From Phycisphaerae bacterium (GTDB lineage: Bacteria; Planctomycetota; Phycisphaerae; Sedimentisphaerales; Anaerohalosphaeraceae), in assembly GCA_014859965.1 (NCBI GenBank), contig JACZKQ010000038.1, positions 32,601 through 96,600 on the forward strand: DNA of 64,000 nt, in the 5' to 3' direction. The notes beneath the pieces were generated by a model, which did no database searches, was not told where the DNA came from, and saw only the letters and a list, made by a program, of their open reading frames with translations. Positions within the stretch are counted from its first letter, which is position 1, and every line of letters starts with the position of its first letter. Of the stretch, positions 23,942-32,087 are shown piece by piece. The position numbers and the translations under genes are program-made.

Positions 23942-24238
23942 TTACCTGGGACGCCCGGGTTGGAACGGACTGCGAAAAGGCGGCGGCGGTGGAATTCGTA
24001 TCCACTCACGATTTTTCAACGCGGGTCCGACTCCGGGGAACGGTTTTTCTCCGGTCCCTACGCCGTTGTTCGACTTGACCTTAAGATCGAACGGGTCGAA
24101 CATGCCCATCTCGGGGTCATCCTTCTGGCCGGCTGCCGGCGCGTCGCTTGTAAACAAAACGACCACCACCGTGATAACCAGCGCGACAGAGCCCCATCGG
24201 GCCAGAACTTTTGGCAAACCACTCACTCTTTTCAACAT
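23942..24238 (-). CDS. Small secreted FDPFDL/REWIRIP protein, paralog A (98 aa)
   Basis: Family not recognised. Residues 13-36 form a signal/anchor helix (VALVITVVVVLF). The mature part has MFDPFDLKVKS and ends NREWIRIPPPPPFRSPFQPG. The gene next upstream (24278) has the same plan with FDPFDL and REWIRIP..PP.RSPF.P, so the two are paralogs. The ATG follows AAGGAG by seven bases. They immediately precede the export genes, which suggests a role in the export machinery or matrix; this is inference from position only. Confidence 0.7.
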   Translation of the reverse strand: MLKRVSGLPKVLARWGSVALVITVVVVLFTSDAPAAGQKDDPEMGMFDPFDLKVKSNNGVGTGEKPFPGVGPALKNREWIRIPPPPPFRSPFQPGRPR

Positions 24239-24277
24239 ACTCACTCTCCTTGGAAACTACTTACAAACCACTACTTA

Positions 24278-24559
24278 TTAAAATGCAGGCATAAACGGGC
24301 TGCGAACCGGCGGGCTGTACGGGATGCGTATCCACTCTCGCAGGGTGGGAATCGGGGTTGTCGGCCGAACGGGCGGAGCGACCTTTGCCGTCATCATACT
24401 CAGGTCGAACGGGTCAAAAAATTGCCCTTCCTCTTCCGTCGTGTTCAACTGAGCGGTAATTGTGGCGCTTGTACCCACGATAAACAGTCCCGCAATGATT
24501 GCAAACAACAGAATACCTCTGGTCAGATTTTTTCCAGAAACATTTGGCTTCAGACTCAT
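24278..24559 (-). CDS. Small secreted FDPFDL/REWIRIP protein, paralog B (93 aa)
   Basis: Hydrophobic signal at residues 12-34 (GILLFAIIAGLFIVGTSATI). The mature chain carries QFFDPFDLSMM and terminates with LREWIRIPYSPPVRSPFMPA, aligning with paralog A. The conserved C-terminal proline/arginine tail in otherwise divergent chains implies selection on the FDPFDL and REWIRIP segments. The ATG at 24559 is seven bases after AAGGAG. It is separated from paralog A by 39 bases and from the toroid-dockerin gene by 61 bases. Confidence 0.7.
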   Translation of the reverse strand: MSLKPNVSGKNLTRGILLFAIIAGLFIVGTSATITAQLNTTEEEGQFFDPFDLSMMTAKVAPPVRPTTPIPTLREWIRIPYSPPVRSPFMPAF

Positions 24560-24620
24560 ATTTTTCTCCTTTATTAGCGTCATACACAGATCACATTACG
24601 CATGCAGATTCAACGAACGT

Positions 24621-25868
24621 TTATGGAGCAGGTACACATGTAGCGCTGCAGCCGGCATTCGGGGGCCAGTGCTGAATCAGCACATTGACATCTGAAAATG
24701 TGATCTGTCCGTCCTGATTGAAGTCGGCGTTCCAGCGATACGGTTTGGGCGGCCAAGCGTCTATCACTGCCTGGACATCGGTAAATGTGATCTGGCAGTC
24801 CCGATTCGAATCACCCTTCGCAAAGCACATGCCCGGGCAATTGGCCGGGATCCGTCCGAGCCCACTCAAGGCAGCGAGCATCTCGGCGGCATAGACTTTC
24901 ATATCCGGGCTGTCCTGCCACAGATGACCGTATACTGTGCCGTCAGCATTGACGCCCTCCCACAACGCTTTCTTTGCAAGCCCGATCTCGTCTCTAAAAT
25001 TATGGTTCGTGTACTTGTCGGCAGAGATCAGCCCAAGCGTTCCGAATATGGCGTCTTCCGTGAACCCGCTTGTAACGCCAAGAGCGCTTCCCGCGCCGTC
25101 GGTGTGATCAAACCGCCAATAGAATGCGCCTTTGCTGCTTTGGTGAGCCAGCAGGAGCTCCGGAAGATCCGCAAGCGTAAGGCCCGTCCACATCGGCCGA
25201 CCCGTTCCGTCTGCATCAACGGGCGCGTCATTCATTTGTCCGGATTCGGCCAGCGCCCACGTCGCAATACCCAGCGCCATGACCGGGAAATCGGCCGTGC
25301 TGTCGTCGACTGTGGCGAGATAGCCAAGCAGCGCTTCACGGAAGAGACCTGCATCCTCTGCTTCGACATAATGCGCCGCGATTGTATGGAACGCAATATA
25401 GAAAACGGCTGTCGACGGCTCGGCGCCGTAGGTGTAATCGTCGATAAAGGCAGCCGTGCCGCCGCCTTCGGCTTTGATCGCGCTGTAAAAATACGCCAGG
25501 TCATCGCGATACGGATTATTGGACGGATCCGCCGCTGTGCCACTGAGCATCGCCATCGCCAAGGCTTCATCGCCGTACCCATAATACCCGCCGCTGACCG
25601 CGTTGATGTAATCACCGGCCAGTTCGGCGGCAGCAAGATACGAGGGCTCGCAGGTGCGTTTGTAGGCGTCGACCAGTCCGATCACCATCGACCCGGTGAA
25701 ATACTCCTCGCCCGCCCAACTTCCGTCGACCTGCTGGTCCGACACCAGACGTTCCGCAATCGCCGTGATTGCCTGATTGGCATTGTTTATGGGCTGCGCA
25801 CCGACGGGCGGCCGGATACCTGCAACACCCAGCAATGCTACTACTAAAACTATTCTCGCTCGCTGCAT
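24621..25868 (-). CDS. Secreted alpha/alpha-toroid-like protein with two dockerin repeats (415 aa)
   Basis: Signal peptide 1-24 ending PVGAQ. Residues about 30-335 are helical repeats with QQVDGSWAGEEYFTGSMVIG at the start, similar to the (alpha/alpha)6 barrel of terpenoid-cyclase or glycosidase-like toroids; no catalytic motif is evident. Two dockerin-type calcium repeats follow, GDSNRDCQITFTDVQAVIDA and ADFNQDGQITFSDVNVLIQH, ending with a Cys-rich tail. The ATG follows AGGAG. It has a strong promoter at 26011-26039 with a leader of about 135 nt. It may head the transcript that continues into the small secreted pair. Confidence 0.75.
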   Translation of the reverse strand: MQRARIVLVVALLGVAGIRPPVGAQPINNANQAITAIAERLVSDQQVDGSWAGEEYFTGSMVIGLVDAYKRTCEPSYLAAAELAGDYINAVSGGYYGYGDEALAMAMLSGTAADPSNNPYRDDLAYFYSAIKAEGGGTAAFIDDYTYGAEPSTAVFYIAFHTIAAHYVEAEDAGLFREALLGYLATVDDSTADFPVMALGIATWALAESGQMNDAPVDADGTGRPMWTGLTLADLPELLLAHQSSKGAFYWRFDHTDGAGSALGVTSGFTEDAIFGTLGLISADKYTNHNFRDEIGLAKKALWEGVNADGTVYGHLWQDSPDMKVYAAEMLAALSGLGRIPANCPGMCFAKGDSNRDCQITFTDVQAVIDAWPPKPYRWNADFNQDGQITFSDVNVLIQHWPPNAGCSATCVPAP

Positions 25869-26010
25869 AACAATTCTCCTAACTAAATAAAGGCCTCCAG
25901 TGGCGCATTTACGCTGCGCCGCGTCTCGCTCTGTTCCATTGAGGATAAGGAAGAAATGATTCCAGGAAACTTCGGCCCCAGATCCTTTCCTTCACCATCA
26001 TCCAAGTGCG

Positions 26011-26039
26011 ATAATATCAGAACTCAACAAGGGTGTCAA
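26011..26039 (-). promoter_or_regulatory. Strong promoter upstream of the toroid-dockerin gene
   Basis: Minus strand TTGACA (26039-26034), 17-base spacer, TATTAT (26016-26011). The best match to a sigma-70 consensus driving the polysaccharide side of the window. Confidence 0.65.
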
Positions 26040-26163
26040 GCCCGATAATATTATTTCTGCAAAAAAAACCACAATATCGGGTGTCCAAGGGATCACATGA
26101 GCGGTTATCCGCGATTATGGGATGTGCCCTGAAGCACAGCAGATTGTTGTCTCCAGCATTCAT
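26017..26163 (-). CDS. Possible 48-aa peptide or leader ORF
   Basis: ATG at 26163 sits five bases after GGGAG within GGGAAAGGGAG. The frame runs 48 codons and stops inside the spacer of the next promoter. A consensus promoter with a dyad (26388-26423) lies upstream. The peptide (starts MNAGDNNLLCFRAHP, four Cys) is not recognised. It may be chance, so confidence is low. Confidence 0.2.
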   Translation of the reverse strand: MNAGDNNLLCFRAHPIIADNRSCDPLDTRYCGFFCRNNIIGLDTLVEF

Positions 26164-26387
26164 TTTTCTCCCTTTCCCTCTGCCTGTTGTGCTCGAATTT
26201 TACGTCCCAAATAGCATCTCGAGCAACAGCCACAAAATCAAGCTCTCAAATTAACCAATTTCGGCAGGTGAAAACACCCATTTGCCTCCATCCACCGTAC
26301 CGATTTCATCCAATATGGCTTCTTAGTCACTCCAAAAACACGCGGCAATGTGCAAGATACCGCTTCAGATCACGCCAAATACACCTT

Positions 26388-26423
26388 CTTTTGGCATTAT
26401 AGCCATGCCAAAAGGAATGTCAA
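26388..26423 (-). promoter_or_regulatory. Consensus promoter overlapped by a 10-bp dyad (possible operator)
   Basis: Minus strand TTGACA (26423-26418), 16-base spacer, TATAAT (26401-26396). A perfect inverted repeat CTTTTGGCAT / ATGCCAAAAG (26388-26414, 7-base centre) covers the -10 and half the spacer, the usual place for a repressor site. The transcript would enter an AT-rich region with no clear gene other than the 48-codon frame and then the toroid gene. Apart from these elements, 25869-26471 shows nothing recognisable. Confidence 0.5.
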
Positions 26424-26471
26424 CTCCGATAAATAACTAATTTTAAGTAGTAATAATACCCATTGCATTGA

Positions 26472-26847
26472 TCAAAAACAGGTGAGCCCGTTCCGCATCG
26501 CATATTTTACCAATCCAAGAATGTTTTCAACGCCGATTTTCAGCATTATGGCAGAGCGGTGACGCGCGAAAGCGGGGTTTTGCTGGTTCTTGCAGAAGAG
26601 ATTGTAAAAAAAGAGTGGAGACTCCACTGTGCCATCGGCGATCAGTTGGAGGACCTCCACCTTGGAAAATCAGGGCAACGCCCCTCTTCTTGCGTCGCGC
26701 CCTCAGATCAGGCAAGTCCAGGTGGAGGTCGCGCTGGCGACCCCCTATAGACGGGCTGAACCGTGTCTTTCCCCGCTGGACCTCTCGAATCGCCTTAGAG
26801 AGGACATGGGCGGAGGTTTGTTTGATCAGATATCCCACCGCTCCCGT
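26472..26847 (-). pseudogene. Decayed NarL/LuxR-type response regulator
   Basis: Reading on the minus strand from 26847: TGAVGYLIKQTSAHVLSKAI continuing to REVQRGKTRFSPSI is the end of a receiver domain. After frame changes, VEVLQLIADGTV and then HRSAIMLKIGVENILGLVKY to AMRNGL are the start and recognition helix of a LuxR-type HTH. The middle of the HTH is scrambled, and the N-terminal receiver half with the phospho-Asp is missing. The first codon follows in frame directly after the TAA of the lipoprotein gene. Confidence 0.7.
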
Positions 26848-27105
26848 TTACTGAAGCACCGACATTCTTTCTATCTGGTCCTTTCGGATTTCGTACTCTC
26901 TCTGGTCAATCCTGCCAGCATTATAATCCTCTTCGATCCTCTTCATTTCCCGGTTCGAGACATATTCATAGCCGCCGCCGGCAGCGACCGCGCCGCCTGC
27001 CGCACCCAGACCGGCCGTTCCCCACTTACTCTTACATCCGCCTGCAAAAAGCCCGACAAGCGCAACCATCGTAACCATAACCAGCAAAACCCTTAATCGC
27101 GACAT
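26848..27105 (-). CDS. Small lipoprotein-like protein with SHOCT-like end (85 aa)
   Basis: Signal with lipobox-like LVGLFAGGC (Cys near 23), then a glycine zipper (GTAGLGAAGGAVAAGGG) and a short C-terminal helix pair, IEEDYNAGRIDQREYEIRKD, that resembles the SHOCT oligomerisation motif. The ATG at 27105 follows GAAGGAG. The last residues, RMSVLQ, run into the response-regulator relic after the stop. Since receiver domains often have VLQAL before AGAVGYL, the end of this protein could derive from that gene. Confidence 0.65.
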   Translation of the reverse strand: MSRLRVLLVMVTMVALVGLFAGGCKSKWGTAGLGAAGGAVAAGGGYEYVSNREMKRIEEDYNAGRIDQREYEIRKDQIERMSVLQ

Positions 27106-27275
27106 ACGTCTCTCCTTCATCATTAAACTTCTGTTATACCCACACTCAATGTCCCGAACACGGGCACCGGAAAAGTCACGTCGAACTATTCGCTGTGACT
27201 TCATATTGATCGGCGGCTTTTTGGATGTTCTCTCCGGTTCTTTCGATGTCTTTCCTGCGCCTTCAAGCTCCGGCA

Positions 27276-27484
27276 TCACCCGTTGAGGAAATGAATGTTT
27301 TCGCCGAGCACGCTGAGATCGGCGACACACGCTGCGCAGCGGCAGGCGGCGTAAGGCAGCCACAGGTAATCATCGGATAAGTGCGTGCGTACGCCGCGCC
27401 GGATTGATAAAACCCGGTGCGACCCCGGAATCGGCAGCTCAAGGTCTGATACAGGAGGAGCCAGCCGTTGGCCATCACGTTCAC
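27276..27484 (-). pseudogene. Relic of a GH94-type glycoside phosphorylase / cyclic glucan synthase
   Basis: One frame gives NGWLLLYQTLSCRFRGRTGF followed by YQSGAAY, a block conserved in GH94 (NRWLLYQTL.CR.W.RS.FYQ.GGA). A shift into a second frame gives GVRTHLSDDYLWLPYAAC and later LSVLGENIHFLNG, another conserved GH94 stretch (G.RTH.SDDLLWLP). In intact enzymes these blocks are some distance apart, so there is an internal deletion plus a frameshift. Only about 70 codons remain of a protein normally more than 700 residues long. The rest of 27106-27506 shows nothing more. Confidence 0.65.
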
Positions 27485-27506
27485 GGCGGACCGGGCGTGT
27501 CGACAA

Positions 27507-29192
27507 TTACAGCGCCGAGGGCCGTCGGCACAGGATTACGACGCCGAACAGGGTTGCCATGGCCGCCGCGCCGGCCGCTGCGCTGTATGCCCAGCCCACC
27601 CCGAAGACGCTCGGAATGTATCCGCACGCCAGTGCGACGGCCGCCACGGAGAGGCTGTAGGGAAGCTGCGTTCGCACGTGCTGCATGAGATCGCAGTCGG
27701 CGCTGACGGAGCTGATGATCGTCGTGTCGGAAATCGGCGAGCAGTGGTCGCCGAAGATCGCTCCGTCCAGCACCGCCCCCAGACTGATCATCGTCGTCAG
27801 CCCGTACACCCCGCCGTCCATCGCAAAGGCGATCGGTATCCCCGTCGGAATCAGAATCGCCATCGTGCCCCAGCTTGTGCCCGTCGCAAACGAGGTCAGC
27901 GAGGCCACCGCGAACAGGATCGCCGGAAACGCAAGCGGCGAAATCCTCTCGGCCAGAATGCCCGTCAGAAATTCGCCTGTCTGCAGCGTATCGCAACTGC
28001 GCTTCAGCGACCACGCCAAGACCAGGACGCACGCCGGCATCATCGCCCGCTTGACTCCGTTGCAGAAACACCGCCCCACCGCCCTGGGCGGCAGCGCACG
28101 CGTCAGCAGGCCGCACGCCAGGGCCACCGTCAACCCGAACACCGCCGCCCCGGCGAGCATCACCGTGCTGTTTTCCGCGTGGCCGATCACGTCCTGCCAG
28201 TACACCCAGCTGCCCGGCGATCCGCCCGCGGCCAGTTTGGCCGGCCCGCCGCCGTCCAGCCAGAGGCCGCACACGTGAAAGCCGAGAAACGCCGCCAATG
28301 GAATTACCGCATTGAGCGCCCTGCCCTCGACCCGCAGCGCAGGCGCCCCGTCGTCGGCGGTCGGCAAGCCCCCTCCTTCAGCCTTTGCCTCCGCCCGGCG
28401 CATGGGTCCGAAGTCCCGCCCTGCAAGGATGTTTACGAAAACGAACAGGATCATGAACAGGCAATAGAAGCGATAGCTCAGGGCATCGAAGAACATCGCA
28501 TATCCGCCGCGCCCGAACCCCAACTCCGCGGATACCGTGCCGAAAAGCCCCACCTCGTAGGCAATCCACGTGCTGACGATCGCAAGCCCGGAAATCGGCG
28601 CACTGGTCGCATCGACGATAAAGGCCAGCTTTTCACGACTGATGCGAAAGCGGTCCGTCACCGGCTGCATCATGGAGCCGACGATGATCGCATTGGCGTA
28701 ATCGTCGATGAAACACAAGACGCCCAAGACGGCCGTCTGGGTCTGGGCGGACCGCTTGCCGCGGATCCACCGCATCAGCCACAGCACCACCCCGTTGAAC
28801 CCGCCCGAGGCAATAATCAGCTCGATCATCACAAACACCGGCGGAATGAACGCGAGAATCTTCAGGTTGCCGACGTCGGCCGCAGTCGCCCGCAGCATTG
28901 CGCCCGCCGCCAGGTACCCGTGCGACCACGACCCTGCAAACAGCGGCGCCTCCGGCACATGGCACAGCAATCCCCCAACAAGAAAAGCCAGACCCAGACT
29001 GAAAATCACGTGCCGCGTCAGGAAGGCCAGGAAAATCGCCAGCAGCGGCGGTGCGATACTGTACCACCGCCCATGTTCGGCTCCGCCCGCCAGCCGCGAT
29101 GCGGCGGCGCAGAGCCCGGCAAACAGCACTGCAGAGACCGCCATCTTCAGCGCGACCTTACCGGGTTTTTCGGCTCTTGCGTTCGTTACCAT
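27507..29192 (-). CDS. nhaC: NhaC-family Na+/H+ antiporter (561 aa)
   Basis: About 11-12 membrane helices. The family-defining motifs are GTSWGTMAILIPTGIP (about 420-435) and GAVLDGAIFGDHCSPISDTT (about 455-474), as in NhaC/MleN antiporters. An earlier symmetric half has CFIDDYANAIIVG. It exchanges sodium for protons, or malate/lactate in MleN relatives. The start is uncertain: ATG 29192 is used, and an AAAGGAGG lies 16 bases upstream. It follows the C69 dipeptidase by 31 bases, so co-transcription is likely. Confidence 0.85.
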   Translation of the reverse strand: MVTNARAEKPGKVALKMAVSAVLFAGLCAAASRLAGGAEHGRWYSIAPPLLAIFLAFLTRHVIFSLGLAFLVGGLLCHVPEAPLFAGSWSHGYLAAGAMLRATAADVGNLKILAFIPPVFVMIELIIASGGFNGVVLWLMRWIRGKRSAQTQTAVLGVLCFIDDYANAIIVGSMMQPVTDRFRISREKLAFIVDATSAPISGLAIVSTWIAYEVGLFGTVSAELGFGRGGYAMFFDALSYRFYCLFMILFVFVNILAGRDFGPMRRAEAKAEGGGLPTADDGAPALRVEGRALNAVIPLAAFLGFHVCGLWLDGGGPAKLAAGGSPGSWVYWQDVIGHAENSTVMLAGAAVFGLTVALACGLLTRALPPRAVGRCFCNGVKRAMMPACVLVLAWSLKRSCDTLQTGEFLTGILAERISPLAFPAILFAVASLTSFATGTSWGTMAILIPTGIPIAFAMDGGVYGLTTMISLGAVLDGAIFGDHCSPISDTTIISSVSADCDLMQHVRTQLPYSLSVAAVALACGYIPSVFGVGWAYSAAAGAAAMATLFGVVILCRRPSAL

Positions 29193-29223
29193 CCTTCGGC
29201 GGGTCCATCCTCCTTTACCGGCC

Positions 29224-30627
29224 CTATCGTCGCCGCACTGCTTCGGCCAGCACGGTTCGTGCAATGTCGCTGCAATACTCCATCAGGTACATGGCGGCGG
29301 CGGCCAAATCATTTTCATAAACGTCCATCGCCGTCTTTTCCACGAGGATCTGCTGCGCAAAGAAACCCGCTTCGAAGCTGTCCCAAAACAGGCGGTTTTT
29401 CACCGCGGCCGTTATATCGCCCGCATTGACGCGGTCCTGCAGGCCCTTGAATGCCGACCACGCCCACATCTCGTCGGGTGCGTGTTCAGGCCGCCTTTGG
29501 GCGAAATGGTAAGCCAGCGTTAACTGCGTCCGGACGTCGACTGCCTCATGGCATTGCGGCGGCACCTTGCTGGCGCCCGCGTACCACGGCGTCAACACAC
29601 TCGTGCACGGCTCACCCCACGTTCGCCAATACACGCAGCCGATTGCCGCGGGCATGTTTCCTCGGAGTTGAAACACGGCCCCCTCCTGCGTGTCGGCGCT
29701 GCACAGGGCGACATCCTCGTGATTACGGAGAATCCTGATCACATCCCGCACCGCCAGCTTCTTAGCGGGCGCCACTGCAAAGGACAGCCGCCTGTCCGGC
29801 AGCCGCGGAACATCCCTGCCTGTCACCCGGCTATGCCCTTTCCGCTGACGCGGGTCCATCAGCACCTCGCGCGGCCGGCCGTAAGCCTCCGAGAAAACAA
29901 ACGGCGTCCGGTTCGCCGGCCACCAGCCCTTCTCGATCGCATAATCCACCAAGCGATCCGAAGCGAGGAAATTTTCGCCGTCGCCGAGGTCGACTTCGTT
30001 GACAATGTAAACGTTCGGCAGAAGCACGACCTTGTCATCCGGCACGCGCTGAGCGACCCACTGCCTGCCCCGCGTCATCGACAGAAGCCACGCCTCCCGT
30101 GCATCGGCGATCACCAGCGTCCGGCTGCTGCTGTAGCCAACTTCGTCGATGATTGATCCGGCAATCTCCACCCCCTGCCGGGCTGTTCTGGCACGCTGGA
30201 CGACGATGCGCCGCAGCATGTAGCCGATGCCGCCGTCGCGAATCTGCCCCGCCGCTTCCAGTTGCGCAAGGTCCTCACCGCGATCCGGACAGCCGTTACT
30301 GACGACCGCGACACCCCATTCGTTCATGTACGCGTCGCTGAAAGAGAGCCCCACGTTCTGCGACCAGAGAAACGCATACGTCTGGGGGACCTGGGGCAGA
30401 CGCCCACCGGCCGCCAGGTCCACAACGTCGCCGGCCTTGTACTGCATGCGCGGTATTTTGCGAAAGTTGACACACCGCTCGCCGGCGTTCTGCTCGTTGT
30501 GGCCAACGAGCACCGCCCCATCGACCGACGCGTTGCGTCCCACAACCACGGTATAGCACGGCCACGCGCGCCCGCCGACAAGGCAGAACATCAGCAGCGC
30601 CAGTGCTTTAATGTGCGGACCCTTCAT
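29224..30627 (-). CDS. Secreted C69-family dipeptidase (467 aa)
   Basis: N-terminal-nucleophile hydrolase. A signal peptide of 21-23 residues ends directly before Cys24, the expected catalytic residue exposed by cleavage (AWP-CYTVVVGRNAS.DG). The family pattern continues with GHNEQNAGERCVNFRKIPR and NEWGVAVVSNGC. Members cleave dipeptides, mostly with Cys as nucleophile, and may be exported. The ATG overlaps the stop of the propeller gene by one base (TAATG), so translational coupling is probable. Confidence 0.85.
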   Translation of the reverse strand: MKGPHIKALALLMFCLVGGRAWPCYTVVVGRNASVDGAVLVGHNEQNAGERCVNFRKIPRMQYKAGDVVDLAAGGRLPQVPQTYAFLWSQNVGLSFSDAYMNEWGVAVVSNGCPDRGEDLAQLEAAGQIRDGGIGYMLRRIVVQRARTARQGVEIAGSIIDEVGYSSSRTLVIADAREAWLLSMTRGRQWVAQRVPDDKVVLLPNVYIVNEVDLGDGENFLASDRLVDYAIEKGWWPANRTPFVFSEAYGRPREVLMDPRQRKGHSRVTGRDVPRLPDRRLSFAVAPAKKLAVRDVIRILRNHEDVALCSADTQEGAVFQLRGNMPAAIGCVYWRTWGEPCTSVLTPWYAGASKVPPQCHEAVDVRTQLTLAYHFAQRRPEHAPDEMWAWSAFKGLQDRVNAGDITAAVKNRLFWDSFEAGFFAQQILVEKTAMDVYENDLAAAAMYLMEYCSDIARTVLAEAVRRR

Positions 30628-31895
30628 TATTTCGCCTTGCCCGAGACACACATCAGATGCGAAAACGTCCGAAGGAACATCCGCCCGCCCGCCACCGCCG
30701 GCGTCGCATGGCTCATCTCGCCGAGGTCATTGACCGCCAGCCGTTCATACTCGCGCCCGGCCCGGAGCACCACGACCTGCCCTTCGCGATTCATACAATA
30801 CAACCGCCCCTCCACCCACACTGGCGAGCCGTAGAACTTTCCCGCCGGTTTCTGGCACCACAGCACTTCACCTGTCGCCGCATCGAGACAGCTCACATCG
30901 CCGTTGTCGCCGAATGTAAACAGCAGGCCGTCAACCGCCAGCGACGTCGAAACATAAGGCGCTGAGCGGCCGGTGACGGTGTACGCAACCGCCGCTGCAG
31001 CCGACGCCTGCGCCGGCGGCCGGATGGCAATCAGATGCTGCGCCGAGCCGCCCTGCCCGCAACTGCCCAGGATCAGGTCGCCCGCAATCACCGGCGAACT
31101 CACCACCCGCTTGGGAAAGGCTGAAGCCATGGTCCACATGATCCGCCCCGTCGCCGCCTCAACCGCACTGACGCCGTTGGTGAAACTGTTGAAGATCAGC
31201 GCCCTGTTCGCCCCACTGCCGTACATGCACGGCGTTGAATAGGACACGTTGATGCTGTTTTCGCGGTCGACGGTCCAGCGCGTCCGCCCGGTCCGGCGGT
31301 CCACCGCGATCCACTGGCCCCCGGCCGCCTTGTCCGTACTCCGCTGTTCGTGGGCAAACACGACGATGTCGCCCTCCACAATGGTCGAATTGCCCGGCCC
31401 GTGCTGCGTCGCCACCCCCGCAAGCCTCCGCTCCCAGACGATCCGGCCCGCATGATCCACCGCTGTCAGCAGGGTCTCTTCCTCACTCGGCCAAAGCACA
31501 TATACTGCATCGGCATCCACCGACGGCGTCCCGGTCGCATAGCTGTTGAGGCTGTTGGTGTAGTACCCTGAAAACGCAAACTGGCGCCGCCACATCTCTG
31601 CACCGTCGGCTGCATTGATCGCCAGCAGATACCGCTTGCCCCCCTTGCGGTCCGCGCTGGTCACAAAAACCGTATCGCCCCAGACCACCGGTGAAGAATG
31701 CCCCCCGCCCGGCAGCGGCACCTTCCATTGATAATCAGCCGCTCCCCACGCAGTGGGGATATCGGCCGCCGCATCACGCGCAATCCCCTGGCCCTCAGGC
31801 CCCCGAAAACGTGTCCATTCCTGGGCCGGCAGTAAAGAGGGCAAAACCAAGAACATTGAGATTATCAGGAATAAATATTTTCGGATTGCAGGCAT
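30627..31895 (-). CDS. Secreted PQQ-type beta-propeller protein (422 aa)
   Basis: Signal peptide 1-24 ending LLPAQ. The mature start EWTRFRGPEGQGIA is typical of planctomycete propellers. Blade repeats of the PQQ type are visible (VVWGDTVFVTSADR, GTPSVDADAVYVLW, SPVIAGDLILGSCG, CLDAATGEVLW). No catalytic PQQ-dehydrogenase residues are obvious, so a BamB-like scaffold role is as likely as an enzyme. The ATG follows GGAGA; the promoter is at 31948-31976. A broken copy of its N-terminus lies at 33734-33896. Confidence 0.85.
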   Translation of the reverse strand: MPAIRKYLFLIISMFLVLPSLLPAQEWTRFRGPEGQGIARDAAADIPTAWGAADYQWKVPLPGGGHSSPVVWGDTVFVTSADRKGGKRYLLAINAADGAEMWRRQFAFSGYYTNSLNSYATGTPSVDADAVYVLWPSEEETLLTAVDHAGRIVWERRLAGVATQHGPGNSTIVEGDIVVFAHEQRSTDKAAGGQWIAVDRRTGRTRWTVDRENSINVSYSTPCMYGSGANRALIFNSFTNGVSAVEAATGRIMWTMASAFPKRVVSSPVIAGDLILGSCGQGGSAQHLIAIRPPAQASAAAAVAYTVTGRSAPYVSTSLAVDGLLFTFGDNGDVSCLDAATGEVLWCQKPAGKFYGSPVWVEGRLYCMNREGQVVVLRAGREYERLAVNDLGEMSHATPAVAGGRMFLRTFSHLMCVSGKAK

Positions 31896-31947
31896 ATCGA
31901 AGTCTCTCCAGTACATACATGATCAACGGCATTCTCGAAGCAGAGCA

Positions 31948-31976
31948 ATTGTACACAATGCAGGAGAACTGGACAA
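31948..31976 (-). promoter_or_regulatory. Promoter of the propeller / dipeptidase / antiporter operon
   Basis: Minus strand TTGTCC (31976-31971), 17 bases, TACAAT (31953-31948), about 45 bases before the ATG region. It is divergent from the promoter at 32006. Confidence 0.5.
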
Positions 31977-32005
31977 GGCTATCTCCGCCCGAGACAGAAA
32001 TAGTC

Positions 32006-32034
32006 TTGATCCAACTGATTATCTGGCCTATAAT
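32006..32034 (+). promoter_or_regulatory. Promoter of the 462-aa membrane protein
   Basis: TTGATC (32006-32011), 17 bases, consensus TATAAT (32029-32034). The transcript would start about 45 bases before the ATG at 32088. Confidence 0.6.
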
Positions 32035-32087
32035 GTCGATGTTTGTCAGCGGCATAAAGGCTGACTTGTTGGATTGGAGATGATGCC

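Noticed and set aside
27468..29429. 653-codon plus-strand frame opposite the NhaC gene
   Set aside because: Arg/Pro/His-rich composition typical of an antisense shadow; NhaC motifs are on the other strand.
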